Origin: an uncultured Paraglaciecola sp.
GTDB taxonomy: Bacteria; Pseudomonadota; Gammaproteobacteria; Enterobacterales; Alteromonadaceae
DNA length: 45,507 nucleotides
Direction of reading: 5' to 3'
Assembly: GCF_913058035.1 (NCBI RefSeq)
Contig: NZ_CAJXPA010000014.1
Span: 1-45,507 of the forward strand
Under the pieces are notes generated by a model, which had not been told where the DNA came from, searched no databases, and was given only the letters and a program-made list of their open reading frames with translations. The translations under genes were made by a program, and so were the position numbers. Position 1 is the stretch's first letter, and each line of letters opens with the position of its first letter. This document shows positions 25,373-34,603 of this stretch, piece by piece.

Positions 25373-26794
25373 ATGTTGAAGTTAACCTTTTTTACAAAAA
25401 CAGCTTATGGAGTGGGTCAGATGTCGCAAGGCGTCAAAGACACTGCATTTCAGTCATTTGTGGTTTTCTATTTCAGTCAGGTCTTGGGCATGCCCGCCAT
25501 TATGGCTGGGTTTGCTGCGTTGATAGCATTGCTGTTTGATGCAATCACTGATCCTTTAATGGGTGACATTTCTGATAACTGGCATTCGAAATGGGGGCGT
25601 CGTCATCCCTTTATGATAGCTGCGGTTATTCCTTTCCCGATATCACTGTATATGCTTTTTTCACCGCCGGTCGGTCTTGATCCTGATGGGCTGTTTTTGT
25701 GGTTGTTGGGCTGGTCTATCGTTGTAAGAATTTTGTTAACAATGTTTAATGTGCCTCACAATGCCTTGGGAGCAGAATTAAGCCAAGACTATCAAGAGCG
25801 CACTAAAATAGTCAGTTATCGCACCTTTTTAGGTTTTGTGGGCGGTATCACTTTATCCGTTGTAGCTCTTAATTCGTTTTTTAAAGCATCTGAAACCTAT
25901 CCAAATGGTATGTTAAATGTTGAAGGTTACAGTAGCTTAGGTGCGCTAGCGGGGAGCATCGCTTTTGTGGCAATGATCCTTTGTATTCTTGGCACCAAAC
26001 ACACAATTCCATACTTACCTAAAGCACCTGAAAATCAAAAGAAAGTAGATTTGAGCCGCAGCTTTAAGGCCTTTGCCGAAGCGCTGAAGTTAAGACCCTT
26101 TCGGATTATCTTTACAGTACAGATCATGACAATGATTGCTGGTGGGGCAGGGGCAACTTTTATGTTGTATATCGGTAGTTACTTTTTTGAACTATCCACG
26201 GCTGAAATATCTTTATTAACGCTGACCATAATAGTGGGCTTAATACCGGCATCTATTATTGCCCCAGTATTGTCTAAACGTATTGATAAAATGCCCAGCT
26301 TAGTTGCCTGCTTACTGGTGGCAACAATCTTTAGTTTTAGCCCTATATATTTACGTTTGTTAAGCGTTATGCCTGAAAACGGCTCTCCATTAATTATGCC
26401 AATACTTTTTGCGACTTATGTAGTTGGTTATAGCTTCTTTATTGCTGCAGGCATAGTCATCGGCTCTATGTTGGCAGATATTGCTGACTTACATGCAAGC
26501 AATACAGGTAAACGTCAGGAAGGTCTATTTTTTGCGGCCAATTCGTTTGCTCAAAAAGCCACTTTCGGACTAGGTACTTTGTTTGCTGGCATCGGGCTCG
26601 ACCTGATCGCTTTTCCAAAACAGGTGGATGTATCGATGGTCACTGAGCAAACCATTTTCAACTTAGGTTTAATTGCAGGGCCTTTGCCTTTTGTGATTTA
26701 TCTCATCGCTGCGTATATCGCCACAAAATACGATTTAAACAAAACACGACATGCAGAAATTTCTGACCAACTTTCGGCACAAAAAACCACATAA
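25373..26794 (+). CDS. GPH/MelB-type MFS symporter
   Basis: A 473-residue inner-membrane carrier with about 12 hydrophobic segments. The glycoside-pentoside-hexuronide:cation symporter signature is clear near the N-terminus: ALLFDAITDPLMGDISDNWH followed by SKWGRRHPFM. A second-half motif, GSMLADIADLHASNTGKRQE and GLFFAANSFAQKATFG, is also typical. Family members carry sugars, but catabolic clusters for other organic compounds also contain them, often beside TonB receptors and esterases. The start ATG 25373 is preceded by GAGAGAATA. A 12-bp tandem-repeat spacer separates it from the TonB receptor at 26990. It probably brings the hydrolysed substrate across the inner membrane. Confidence 0.9.
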   Translation: MLKLTFFTKTAYGVGQMSQGVKDTAFQSFVVFYFSQVLGMPAIMAGFAALIALLFDAITDPLMGDISDNWHSKWGRRHPFMIAAVIPFPISLYMLFSPPVGLDPDGLFLWLLGWSIVVRILLTMFNVPHNALGAELSQDYQERTKIVSYRTFLGFVGGITLSVVALNSFFKASETYPNGMLNVEGYSSLGALAGSIAFVAMILCILGTKHTIPYLPKAPENQKKVDLSRSFKAFAEALKLRPFRIIFTVQIMTMIAGGAGATFMLYIGSYFFELSTAEISLLTLTIIVGLIPASIIAPVLSKRIDKMPSLVACLLVATIFSFSPIYLRLLSVMPENGSPLIMPILFATYVVGYSFFIAAGIVIGSMLADIADLHASNTGKRQEGLFFAANSFAQKATFGLGTLFAGIGLDLIAFPKQVDVSMVTEQTIFNLGLIAGPLPFVIYLIAAYIATKYDLNKTRHAEISDQLSAQKTT

Positions 26795-26796
26795 AT

Positions 26797-26930
26797 AACT
26801 ACACAAAGAATTACACAAAGAATTACACAAAGAGCTGCACAAATGACTGTGCGAAGAGCTAAACAAAGATTTTCACAAAGAGCTGCACAGATGACTGTGC
26901 AAAGAACTACACAAATGGCCCCGCAAAGAA
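26797..26930 (+). repeat. 12-bp tandem repeat array between symporter and receptor genes
   Basis: About eleven units of 12 bp related to AACTACACAAAG; the first three are near-identical, later ones diverge. A higher-order 48-bp period is also visible: the stretches starting AAGAGCTGCACA at about 26831 and 26879 match closely. The period is a multiple of three, but a stop interrupts every longer frame, so coding is unlikely. Confidence 0.85.
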
Positions 26931-26989
26931 GCTAAGCCAACTGACTTAACACTGAAATCTAAACATAATTAAAAAGACGGGGAAACACT

Positions 26990-29563
26990 ATGGTCCTGAA
27001 TACTCATAAACACACTGCTTTTAATCGATTAGCTTTTAATCAAATAGCTTTTAAACTTACTCCTTTGGCCTTTGCATTGATTTGTATTAGTACAAGTTCA
27101 ACGGTCTTGGCCCAAGAAGCTGCCACAGCAAATGAATCATCAGGCATAGAAGTGATTCAAATTACCTCCACAAAACGTGTTACATCACTGATGGAAACAG
27201 GTCAAGCGGTCAGTGCATTTAGTGAAGAAAGCATGGCGCAGATGAATATTGATGGTAGCCAAGATTTGGTGCAATATTCTCCTTCATTAATTATTTCTTC
27301 TAGTAGAATATCCATACGAGGGGTGGGACGACCTAACACTGCACTAGGCTCTGACCCTGGTGTTGGCATATATACCGATGGTGTATACAACACCGAAAAT
27401 GGTATTTTTGATTATTGTAATTTTTGTGACATAGAGCGTATTGAAGTGCTGCGTGGACCTCAAGGTACGTTGTATGGCAGAAATGCTGTAGGCGGCGCAA
27501 TTAATGTCATCAGTAAAGAGCCCCAAAGAGAATTGGGTGGTTACGTTAACTTAGAAGCGGGCAATGACGGTTATTTAGTGACGCAAGGTCAAGTAACGGG
27601 GCCACTTGGTGAAACATTTTCAGCTATCGCTACGTTGTCTAAAATGGAGCGTGATGCACTACAAGAAAACTTAGCGGCTGATGTTGGCGACCTAGATAAT
27701 AGAGATCGAACTTATTATTCAGTTACCTTAAAAGCGGATTGGACTGAAAACTTTACCAGTACTTTGCGTTACATGAATTATGATCGCAGCGAAAATCCGT
27801 CACCTGGTTATTTAGGTGATGCTTACCCAACAGACTTTGTCAATCTTGGTGAGGGTCCTTTACCTGGGATTTTTACAGGTTCAAATGCGCTTAATCATGT
27901 GTCGGGATACACCATTGCCAATCCGGCAGTGAACGATATTAATCAAACCAATGTTGATTTTTTAGGTCAACAAGATGTGGAAACAAAACGCTTAACTTTC
28001 ATTAGCACATTGACATTAGATGAACTGGAATTTAAATACACCTATGGCGACAATGAGTTTACTTATGACTCTATTGCTGATGGTGATGTGTCAAATGCAG
28101 CCTTTGGAGGTATGAATTTTTCGGAAATGTTTAGACAAGTCACTACATTGGTTGGCATTCCAGGTGGGGTCTATTTACCCAATCCATTAACTGGCGCACC
28201 TATTACACTTGCCTCAGATATGACCGCTAGTGTGGTCCAATCAGGTGAGTTCACATCTCATGAATTACAGGTAGTATCCAACTACGATGGTGCCTTAAAT
28301 TTTATTGCTGGTGTGTACTATTTTAATAGTGAAGAGAGTCAATATAGCGACTTTGTTGAGCGTGGTTTTGGCTTAATGCAGGGCGATGCTATTGCTGCAA
28401 ATTATGGTGGTTTCCCCCCTGAGCTTGGTTTGCCTGCCGACAGTGGTACTTTCTTAGGTTTTCCAGGTTTTCAGCCAGGATTGTATCAGTTTTATTCTTC
28501 ACTCATTGGCGCGCCTTTCGAAGCGACGGCTAATGGTGATGGTGGCTTTTTGTATTATGGACAAAATGAGCTCGAAACGACTGCTACTGCTTTATATGGT
28601 CAACTAGAATACCAAGTCAATGATGCGCTCACTTTAACCGCAGGTCTGCGTTATTCAAACGATGAAAAAACGGGGTCAGATGATGTATTTGCTTACTTAT
28701 CCGTGCCTAAAAATCAGCATTTAGTTGATGACAGTTGGAACAAAGTCACTTGGCGTTTACAGGCTGATTGGAATGTTGACAAAGATACGTTTGTTTATGG
28801 CTACATATCTACCGGATATCGCTCTGGTGGTTTCAACCTGGGTGCAGCGACAGCAGCACCAGTAGACGTGGTTGATCCAGAAGAATTAACTGCATTTGAA
28901 GTCGGCTATAAAAAATCGTTATATGACAATAATGTTAACCTTTCTTTAGCGGCATATTATTACGATTATGCTGATCTGCAAGTGCTTTCGACAGTCACCG
29001 AAGGGGGAGTTACTACCGCCGCATTTGATAATGCAGCACAAGCTACAGTCATGGGGTTTGAGGCAGAATTACAGGCTTGGTTGACCCCAGATTTCCGTAT
29101 TATGACGACCTATTCTTATACCCATTCAGAATACGATAACTATACAGCGGTTGATTCCACCGCCTGCGCCATTTTAGGCGAATGTGATGTTCAGGATCTG
29201 TCAGGTAACCAATTGAATATGGCACCTGAAAACAAATTCTCAGTGTCTGCCACTCAATTTTTTGAGCTGAATGGCATGGGTAGAGTATTGTTAACGGCGG
29301 GCTATTCTTATGTGGGTGAACAATACTCTCGGTCTTTTAATCGCAGTGACTGGGATCAAGTCGATAGTTATGACCGTATCGATGCTCGCCTAAGCTGGAC
29401 ATCTGAAAGTGAAGCTTTTGAGGTAGCCGCCTTTGTGAGAAATGCCGCTGATGAACGCGATATTTTACGCTACACAACACCTTCTACAGTGACACGTTTG
29501 CAGAATGTCGAGCTGTCCGATCCCATCTCGTACGGTTTGCAAGTTCGTTATAGCTTTTATTAA
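26990..29563 (+). CDS. TonB-dependent outer-membrane receptor
   Basis: An 857-residue TonB-dependent receptor. The signal region ends near residue 42 (STVLAQ), followed by a TonB box (IEVIQITSTKR), plug sequence (DLVQYSPSLIISSSRISIRG) and the plug motif IERIEVLRGPQGTLYGRNAV. The beta-barrel ends in YGLQVRYSFY, with a terminal aromatic as required for assembly. A CNFCDIE segment in the plug suggests a disulfide loop. It is closest in style to the catabolic receptors of Alteromonadales and sphingomonads rather than to siderophore receptors. A GGGGAAA ribosome site precedes ATG 26990. It follows the symporter and is closed by a strong hairpin at 29577, making a symporter-receptor uptake unit. 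Confidence 0.93.
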   Translation: MVLNTHKHTAFNRLAFNQIAFKLTPLAFALICISTSSTVLAQEAATANESSGIEVIQITSTKRVTSLMETGQAVSAFSEESMAQMNIDGSQDLVQYSPSLIISSSRISIRGVGRPNTALGSDPGVGIYTDGVYNTENGIFDYCNFCDIERIEVLRGPQGTLYGRNAVGGAINVISKEPQRELGGYVNLEAGNDGYLVTQGQVTGPLGETFSAIATLSKMERDALQENLAADVGDLDNRDRTYYSVTLKADWTENFTSTLRYMNYDRSENPSPGYLGDAYPTDFVNLGEGPLPGIFTGSNALNHVSGYTIANPAVNDINQTNVDFLGQQDVETKRLTFISTLTLDELEFKYTYGDNEFTYDSIADGDVSNAAFGGMNFSEMFRQVTTLVGIPGGVYLPNPLTGAPITLASDMTASVVQSGEFTSHELQVVSNYDGALNFIAGVYYFNSEESQYSDFVERGFGLMQGDAIAANYGGFPPELGLPADSGTFLGFPGFQPGLYQFYSSLIGAPFEATANGDGGFLYYGQNELETTATALYGQLEYQVNDALTLTAGLRYSNDEKTGSDDVFAYLSVPKNQHLVDDSWNKVTWRLQADWNVDKDTFVYGYISTGYRSGGFNLGAATAAPVDVVDPEELTAFEVGYKKSLYDNNVNLSLAAYYYDYADLQVLSTVTEGGVTTAAFDNAAQATVMGFEAELQAWLTPDFRIMTTYSYTHSEYDNYTAVDSTACAILGECDVQDLSGNQLNMAPENKFSVSATQFFELNGMGRVLLTAGYSYVGEQYSRSFNRSDWDQVDSYDRIDARLSWTSESEAFEVAAFVRNAADERDILRYTTPSTVTRLQNVELSDPISYGLQVRYSFY

Positions 29564-29576
29564 CACATAGCGCTTC

Positions 29577-29603
29577 AAGAGAGCCCATTTGTAGGGCTCT
29601 CTT
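29577..29603 (+). terminator. Rho-independent-type hairpin after the TonB receptor
   Basis: AAGAGAGCCC (29577-29586) and GGGCTCTCTT (29594-29603) form a perfect 10-bp stem with a 7-base loop, 13 bases after the receptor stop and followed by ATTAACTTTT. A convincing end for the uptake unit, and the boundary before the Crp-family gene. Confidence 0.75.
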
Positions 29604-29642
29604 ATTAACTTTTGACAGTAAAAATCACCCCTTGGCTTAACT

Positions 29643-30335
29643 ATGAATTTTGAAACTGTCATCAGGCGATGCCCTTGGTTTAATGGTGCACCTGAATCTG
29701 CCTTTGAGACATTAATCGAGGCGGCAAGATTAAAGCGTTTCGATCAAAAAAAGTATCTGTATCGATTGGGTGAAGAAGGAGAGTTTGTTTACGCTGTGGT
29801 ATCGGGGTTTGTTCGCATAAAAATTAGCAGTATTCACGGACAAGAGTTTGCGATCACCGAGTTTTCATGTAACGCCTGGCTAGGAGAATTTACCCTAACT
29901 AACCAACCAGCTAGGATGTTTGAAGCGCAAGTGCTGGATAACTCAAGCATTATTCAAATCCCCAAACGAGTCGTAAAAACACTCGCTGAAGAACACCCTG
30001 TTATTTATCAAAACTTGTTTTTGGCACAAGCCGAAAAAACTTTACAAATGTGTGAGCTATTGGGTGGCATGTTGTTCTATCCGCTTGCTGCTAGGTTAGC
30101 CGGAAGGTTGCAATGGTTTGCCCAACATTATGGGATACAAACTAATGAAGGTATTTTGATTGATAAAAAAATGACTCAACAAGAATTGGCTGAACTGGCT
30201 CGTGGTTCGCGACAAAGGGTGAACAAAATAGTGAAAGAGTTTGAAGATGAAGATATTTTGATTCTGACCGGACAGAAATACTTGATCAAAAATATGCGGG
30301 CATTAAAAGCTAAAACACAGTTCAAAAACGAATAA
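29643..30335 (+). CDS. Crp/Fnr-family transcriptional regulator
   Basis: A 230-residue regulator. The N-terminal cyclic-nucleotide-binding-type beta-roll runs from about 20 to 115 (YLYRLGEEGEFVYAVVSGFV, ITEFSCNAWLGEFTL), then a long dimer helix and a C-terminal winged helix (KKMTQQELAELARGSRQRVN, residues about 178-197). It lacks an N-terminal Cys cluster, so it is not an FNR-type oxygen sensor. The phosphate-binding region (GEFTLTNQPARMFEA) differs from the cAMP consensus, so its ligand is uncertain. It sits directly before the BVMO operon, which carries a CCTAGG-centred palindrome in its upstream region; a similar site precedes the thiolase. It is the best candidate regulator for both. Confidence 0.9.
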   Translation: MNFETVIRRCPWFNGAPESAFETLIEAARLKRFDQKKYLYRLGEEGEFVYAVVSGFVRIKISSIHGQEFAITEFSCNAWLGEFTLTNQPARMFEAQVLDNSSIIQIPKRVVKTLAEEHPVIYQNLFLAQAEKTLQMCELLGGMLFYPLAARLAGRLQWFAQHYGIQTNEGILIDKKMTQQELAELARGSRQRVNKIVKEFEDEDILILTGQKYLIKNMRALKAKTQFKNE

Positions 30336-30360
30336 ACGTTTTTACAAAGTAGACATCGAA

Positions 30361-30378
30361 ATTGTCACCTAGGAGACA
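30361..30378. promoter_or_regulatory. Candidate Crp-family operator before the BVMO operon
   Basis: ATTGTCACCTAGGAGACA, a near-perfect palindrome around CCTAGG with TGTC/GACA arms, 178 bases upstream of the BVMO start and just after the Crp-family gene. The first 16 bases match the reverse complement of the site at 40139 at all but one position. Confidence 0.6.
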
Positions 30379-30489
30379 GCTGGCCTCGGGTTTTAGTTGT
30401 AATTTATCAATACTCCAGTATTGGCACGTAGAGCCTAGCTCCAGGAGCTTGGCTTCCAAAGTACGGCTCTTGGACCGCGATTTCAAAAA

Positions 30490-30517
30490 CGCGGCTTCCG
30501 AAGCGCGGCTTCCGAAG
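30490..30517 (+). repeat. 14-bp tandem duplication before the BVMO gene
   Basis: CGCGGCTTCCGAAG occurs twice head to tail, preceded by looser GGCTTCCAAAG and GGCTCTTGG variants. The repeats lie between the putative operator and the BVMO start, in what should be the untranslated leader. Confidence 0.75.
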
Positions 30518-30555
30518 TAATATTAGAAGAATAGATTAAAGAATTAGGTGATTTT

Positions 30556-32046
30556 ATGAATGCGGTTAACAACAATGTCAATAACGTCGAACATTTTGAT
30601 GTGCTGGTAGTCGGTGCAGGTTTATCAGGAATAGGCTCTGCTTACCATTTGAAAACACAACTACCAGACAAAAGTTTTTGTGTACTCGATGGCATGGAAA
30701 GTTTTGGCGGTACTTGGCTAACGCATAACTATCCTGGCGTTCGTTCGGACAGTGACTTATTCACTTTTGGCTATCGATTTAAACCTTGGACAGGTTCACC
30801 TATTGCTAATGGTGCTGAAATTTTGAAGTACATGGGCGAAGTTATCGCTGACAATCATATAGATCAGCATATTCGCTACAACCATCATGTACTTGGTGCA
30901 AGTTGGGACAGTGTGAGTCAACTTTGGACCATTACTGCATTTAAAAAAGACAGCAAAGAAACCGTCCTTATTACCGCTCACTTTTTATGGATGTGCCAAG
31001 GTTATTATAATCACGAAAAAGGTTATACCCCTGATTGGAATGGTAAAGATGATTACCAAGGCTTGCTCGTGCATCCACAGGATTGGCCAAAGGATTTACA
31101 TTATAAAGACAAAAAGGTCGTCATCATTGGTTCCGGTGCCACAGCTGCCACTTTAGCGCCTAACATAGCGGAAGATTGCGAACATGTGACATTGCTACAG
31201 CGCTCTCCGACCTATTTTATTCCAAGGCCAAATAACAACCCGTTAACGGATCAATTACGTGATATCGGGATTGACGATGCATGGATACACGAAATAACCC
31301 GAAAGCAGTTACTTCAAGAGCAGGCTGGCTTTATTCAACTGTCTACTCAATATCCAAATGAAGTCAAAAAAGGTTTGATTGATGGCGTAGCGGCGCTTTT
31401 GGACGATGATTTTGATGTGGAAAAACACTTTACCCCCAAGTATGCCCCTTGGAGACAACGTATCGCGGTTGTGCCTGAAGGCGATATCTTTGCAGGAATT
31501 CGCTCAGGTAAAGTGGACGTTAAAACAGACCAAATTGAGTGTTTTAACGAAACGGGGATCGCGCTGCAGTCGGGCGAACAACTTGACGCTGACATTATTA
31601 TTTCAGCCACAGGATTTAACCTGTCAGTCTTAGGTGGGATTGAGTTTTCTGTTGACGGCAAGATTGTCGACTTTTCTGAGAAAGTAGGCTATCGAGGCAT
31701 GATGTTTACCGATGTACCTAATATGGTGTGGGTAATGGGGTATTTTCGTGCTAGTTGGACCTTACGAGTTGATTTAATAGGCGACTTCATCTGCCGATTG
31801 TTAACACATATGGACCAAAAACAGGTTAAACAACTCACCATGACACTGCGAGATGAAGACGCTGATATGGAGTTGTTGCCTTGGATCGATACCGAAGAAT
31901 TTAACCCGGGTTATATGCTGCGGTCATTACATTTGATGCCGAAACGCGGCAACAAAGCGGATTGGCAACATACCCAAGATTATTGGGCAGAAAAAGACAC
32001 ACTACCTTCAGTCAATTTAGACGACAAACTGTTTGTGTATAAGTAG
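30556..32046 (+). CDS. Type I Baeyer-Villiger monooxygenase (flavin-dependent)
   Basis: A 496-residue FAD- and NADPH-dependent monooxygenase that inserts oxygen next to a ketone carbonyl to give an ester or lactone. The FAD-binding GAGLSG is at residues 20-25, GGTWLTHNYPGVRSD follows, and the second Rossmann motif GSGATA is at 192-197. The Baeyer-Villiger fingerprint FxGxxxHxxxWP is present at 167-178 as YQGLLVHPQDWP, with Tyr for Phe. IISATGFNL is the late ATG motif. Length and style are closest to EtaA-type enzymes. It is first in a tightly packed operon containing an alcohol dehydrogenase, a hydrolase and an acyl-CoA dehydrogenase, exactly the enzymes needed after ester formation. The ketone substrate is unknown. 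Confidence 0.93.
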   Translation: MNAVNNNVNNVEHFDVLVVGAGLSGIGSAYHLKTQLPDKSFCVLDGMESFGGTWLTHNYPGVRSDSDLFTFGYRFKPWTGSPIANGAEILKYMGEVIADNHIDQHIRYNHHVLGASWDSVSQLWTITAFKKDSKETVLITAHFLWMCQGYYNHEKGYTPDWNGKDDYQGLLVHPQDWPKDLHYKDKKVVIIGSGATAATLAPNIAEDCEHVTLLQRSPTYFIPRPNNNPLTDQLRDIGIDDAWIHEITRKQLLQEQAGFIQLSTQYPNEVKKGLIDGVAALLDDDFDVEKHFTPKYAPWRQRIAVVPEGDIFAGIRSGKVDVKTDQIECFNETGIALQSGEQLDADIIISATGFNLSVLGGIEFSVDGKIVDFSEKVGYRGMMFTDVPNMVWVMGYFRASWTLRVDLIGDFICRLLTHMDQKQVKQLTMTLRDEDADMELLPWIDTEEFNPGYMLRSLHLMPKRGNKADWQHTQDYWAEKDTLPSVNLDDKLFVYK

Positions 32047-32052
32047 GTACCC

Positions 32053-33243
32053 ATGAAACCATTTGTCTTTTCAACCACCAAATCGATTATCTGCGAAACT
32101 GGTGCGATTAAACGTATTGCCGATATTTGTGAGACTCTCGAAATTTCGAAGCCTTTGGTAGTTACTGATAAAGGTATTGTAGATATAGGTTTAATACAGC
32201 CACTAGATATTGCGTTTAAAAAAGCAGGCAAGGAGTATGTTTGTTTTGATCAAGTGGTGGCTGACCCATCTGAAAATATCGTGTTGTCTGCCGTAGCTTA
32301 TGCAAAGGATCATGAAGTCGATGGGGTCATTGGATTTGGCGGTGGCAGCTCATTGGATACAGCAAAATTAGTAGCGCTGTTGGCTAATTCGGATGAACAA
32401 CTGACTGATATTTATGGTGTCGATGCCATTAAGGGCAAACGGCTACCGCTAATTTTGATCCCCACAACGGCTGGTACTGGCTCTGAAGTGACGCCTATTG
32501 CTATCGTAACCACAGGCGATACCACCAAAGCAGGTGTTGTCTCAGCGGAGCTTTTACCCGATGTCGCCTTGTTAGATGCCAGTTTAACCTTGGGGTTGCC
32601 TTCTCACGTTACCGCTGCGACGGGAATTGATGCCATGGTGCATGCTATTGAGGCCTATACCAGTGCCATTAAGAAAAACCCTTATTCAGATTTGTTGGCT
32701 AAACAAGCGCTGACGTTGTTATCAAATAATATCGTTGAAGCAACGTTTAATGGTAACAACGTTGAGGCGCGTCAAGCGATGTTGCTAGGGTCGTGTTTAG
32801 CCGGTCAAGCCTTCGCCAATGCGCCTGTCGCGGCTGTTCATGCTTTGGCTTATCCATTGGGAGGGCACTTTCATATTCCTCATGGATTGAGTAACGCGTT
32901 AGTGTTAATTCAGGTGATGAATTTCAACTTAAGTCACTGTGCTGACTTATATGCTGAACTTGCGCCAAGTATCAGTGAGACAATCAACCTTGATGGCACT
33001 AATAAACAGATTGCCCAGGCCCTGATTGATTTTATCGCGAGTTTGATAAAACAGCTTAAATTGCCAGTGAGTTTAGCTGCAATGGGGGTTGGCGAAAGTG
33101 ATATTAATACTTTAGCAAAAGATGCAATGTTGCAAACACGCTTGCTGGTTAATAATCCAAAACCTGTGACCTTAGAAGACGTCAAACACATCTATCGTCA
33201 AGCACATCTATCGTCAAGCAAATTAGGGGAGTGGATTAAATGA
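32053..33243 (+). CDS. Iron-containing alcohol dehydrogenase
   Basis: A 396-residue group III (iron-type) alcohol dehydrogenase. The NAD-binding motif GFGGGSSLDTAK is at residues 94-105 and PTTAGTGSEVTPIA at 137-150. Metal ligands expected for the family are in place: Asp193 and His197 (GIDAMVHAIEAYTS), His263 (AAVHALAYPLGG) and His277 (FHIPHGLSNAL). It interconverts an alcohol and an aldehyde or ketone. The start is 6 bases after the BVMO stop, and its own stop overlaps the next start by 4 bases. It could make the ketone for the BVMO or oxidise the alcohol freed after ester cleavage. Confidence 0.95.
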   Translation: MKPFVFSTTKSIICETGAIKRIADICETLEISKPLVVTDKGIVDIGLIQPLDIAFKKAGKEYVCFDQVVADPSENIVLSAVAYAKDHEVDGVIGFGGGSSLDTAKLVALLANSDEQLTDIYGVDAIKGKRLPLILIPTTAGTGSEVTPIAIVTTGDTTKAGVVSAELLPDVALLDASLTLGLPSHVTAATGIDAMVHAIEAYTSAIKKNPYSDLLAKQALTLLSNNIVEATFNGNNVEARQAMLLGSCLAGQAFANAPVAAVHALAYPLGGHFHIPHGLSNALVLIQVMNFNLSHCADLYAELAPSISETINLDGTNKQIAQALIDFIASLIKQLKLPVSLAAMGVGESDINTLAKDAMLQTRLLVNNPKPVTLEDVKHIYRQAHLSSSKLGEWIK

Positions 33244-33671
33244 GTACTGAGTCTAAAACCGATTTTCTTTTTTTCTTTCCGATCACGACCAGGTGGATGG
33301 ATAACGACATGTTCGGTCACGTGAATAACACCCATTATTACTCATATTTTGACACGGTTGTGAATCAGTTTTTAATCGAACAGGCGGGTTTCAACCCAAT
33401 GACGAGCGCCCAAATTGGTTTTATTGTGAAATCTAGTTGTCATTATATGAGTCCTGTCGCTTACCCTGAACAACTGATTGGCGCTTTCAGAGTTGATCGT
33501 CTTGGAAAAAGCTCCGTAAATTACTCAATAGGTATTTTTAAGCAAGACCAAGACACGGCTTCAGCAGTGGGTTGTTTGACCCACGTATTTGTTGATCGTG
33601 AGACACAAAAGCCAACGGCCATTCAAGGTAAAATGCGCGAAGCTATGGTATCAGCGATGGTAAAGGTATGA
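33240..33671 (+). CDS. Hotdog-fold acyl-CoA thioesterase (4HBT type)
   Basis: A 143-residue thioesterase. The 4-hydroxybenzoyl-CoA thioesterase motif is seen near the N-terminus: TTRWMDNDMFGHVNNTHYYS, with the catalytic acid in the WMDND segment and conserved GHVNN. Length is typical for FcbC/YbgC-like proteins. It overlaps the alcohol dehydrogenase by 4 bases upstream and the hydrolase by 4 downstream (ATGA junctions), so translation is coupled. A likely job is freeing CoA from a dead-end acyl-CoA formed by the pathway, or releasing a product acid. Confidence 0.9.
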   Translation: MSTESKTDFLFFFPITTRWMDNDMFGHVNNTHYYSYFDTVVNQFLIEQAGFNPMTSAQIGFIVKSSCHYMSPVAYPEQLIGAFRVDRLGKSSVNYSIGIFKQDQDTASAVGCLTHVFVDRETQKPTAIQGKMREAMVSAMVKV

Positions 33672-34603
33672 GCCAAGAAATAATGGATAACCATTTAATG
33701 TTTGAACATGTCATTAAAGTAAACAGTGTTGATATTGCGTATCAACTGCATGGCAATCCATCACACCCCACACTGTTGCTCATTCATGGATTAAGCACAC
33801 CATTAACTGGCTGGCCCAGTGAAATGGTTGATGAATTAGTGGCTGCTAACTTTCAAATTTTACTTGTAGATAATCGTGATGTGGGGCGCTCCCAGCAGCT
33901 TGACCATTTACCTATACCCAATATGGGCTGGGTCATAACGAAGTTAAAACTAGGACTCTCAATAAAAACGCCATATCAACTTGAAGATATGATGCGAGAT
34001 ATCATTGCATTATTGGATGCACTTAAATTATCTGAAGTCCATGTGGTGGGGGCGTCAATGGGCGGAATGATAGCGCAATTGATGGCAGTCCATTATCCAC
34101 AAAAGATAAAAACCTTAACTTCTATTATGTCTACAACCGGATATAAACAGCTGCCTGGGATAGACAAAAATATTCGCCAAACGCTGTTACAAAAACCGGC
34201 CTCCAAAGAGTATAAAGATCAGATACATTACCACATCAGAAAATGGCAAGTGATTGGCAGTCCAGATTACCCATCTTCCGAAACTGATTTGCGGCAATAC
34301 GTCGAAAGCATGTTGCAGCGAGGGATCACAACGAAAGGCACAATCCGGCAAATGCTGGCAATAATGGCCGCTGGTAATAGAGAAGGTGAATTATCTAAGC
34401 TAAATGTCCCAAGTTTAGTTATTCACGGTGACTGCGATGGACTAGTCAATGTAGCAGGTGGTAAAGCCACAGCAGATGCCATACCCAACGCAAAACTAAA
34501 AATTTACCCAGGAATGGGGCATGATTTTCCTGTTCAATTAATTCCCAACATAGTCGATGACATCGTGACCCATATAAATAAGAATAATGGTGAAAGAGCA
34601 TGA
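33668..34603 (+). CDS. Alpha/beta hydrolase (esterase/lactonase-like)
   Basis: A 311-residue alpha/beta hydrolase without signal peptide. LLIHGLSTPLTGWPSEM supplies the oxyanion loop, VHVVGASMGGMIAQLMAVHY the nucleophile elbow (GASMG), VPSLVIHGDCDGLVNV the acid strand and YPGMGHDFP the catalytic His. It is of the class that contains aclacinomycin-methylesterase-like and lactone or ester hydrolases. Coupled by 4-base overlaps to the thioesterase and SDR genes in the BVMO operon. It is the most likely enzyme for hydrolysing the ester or lactone that the BVMO makes; this is inferred from context. Confidence 0.9.
   Translation: MSQEIMDNHLMFEHVIKVNSVDIAYQLHGNPSHPTLLLIHGLSTPLTGWPSEMVDELVAANFQILLVDNRDVGRSQQLDHLPIPNMGWVITKLKLGLSIKTPYQLEDMMRDIIALLDALKLSEVHVVGASMGGMIAQLMAVHYPQKIKTLTSIMSTTGYKQLPGIDKNIRQTLLQKPASKEYKDQIHYHIRKWQVIGSPDYPSSETDLRQYVESMLQRGITTKGTIRQMLAIMAAGNREGELSKLNVPSLVIHGDCDGLVNVAGGKATADAIPNAKLKIYPGMGHDFPVQLIPNIVDDIVTHINKNNGERA

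Noticed and set aside
26797-26930. CRISPR-like array
   Set aside because: The units are 12 bp and contiguous with no unique spacers; this is a simple tandem repeat.
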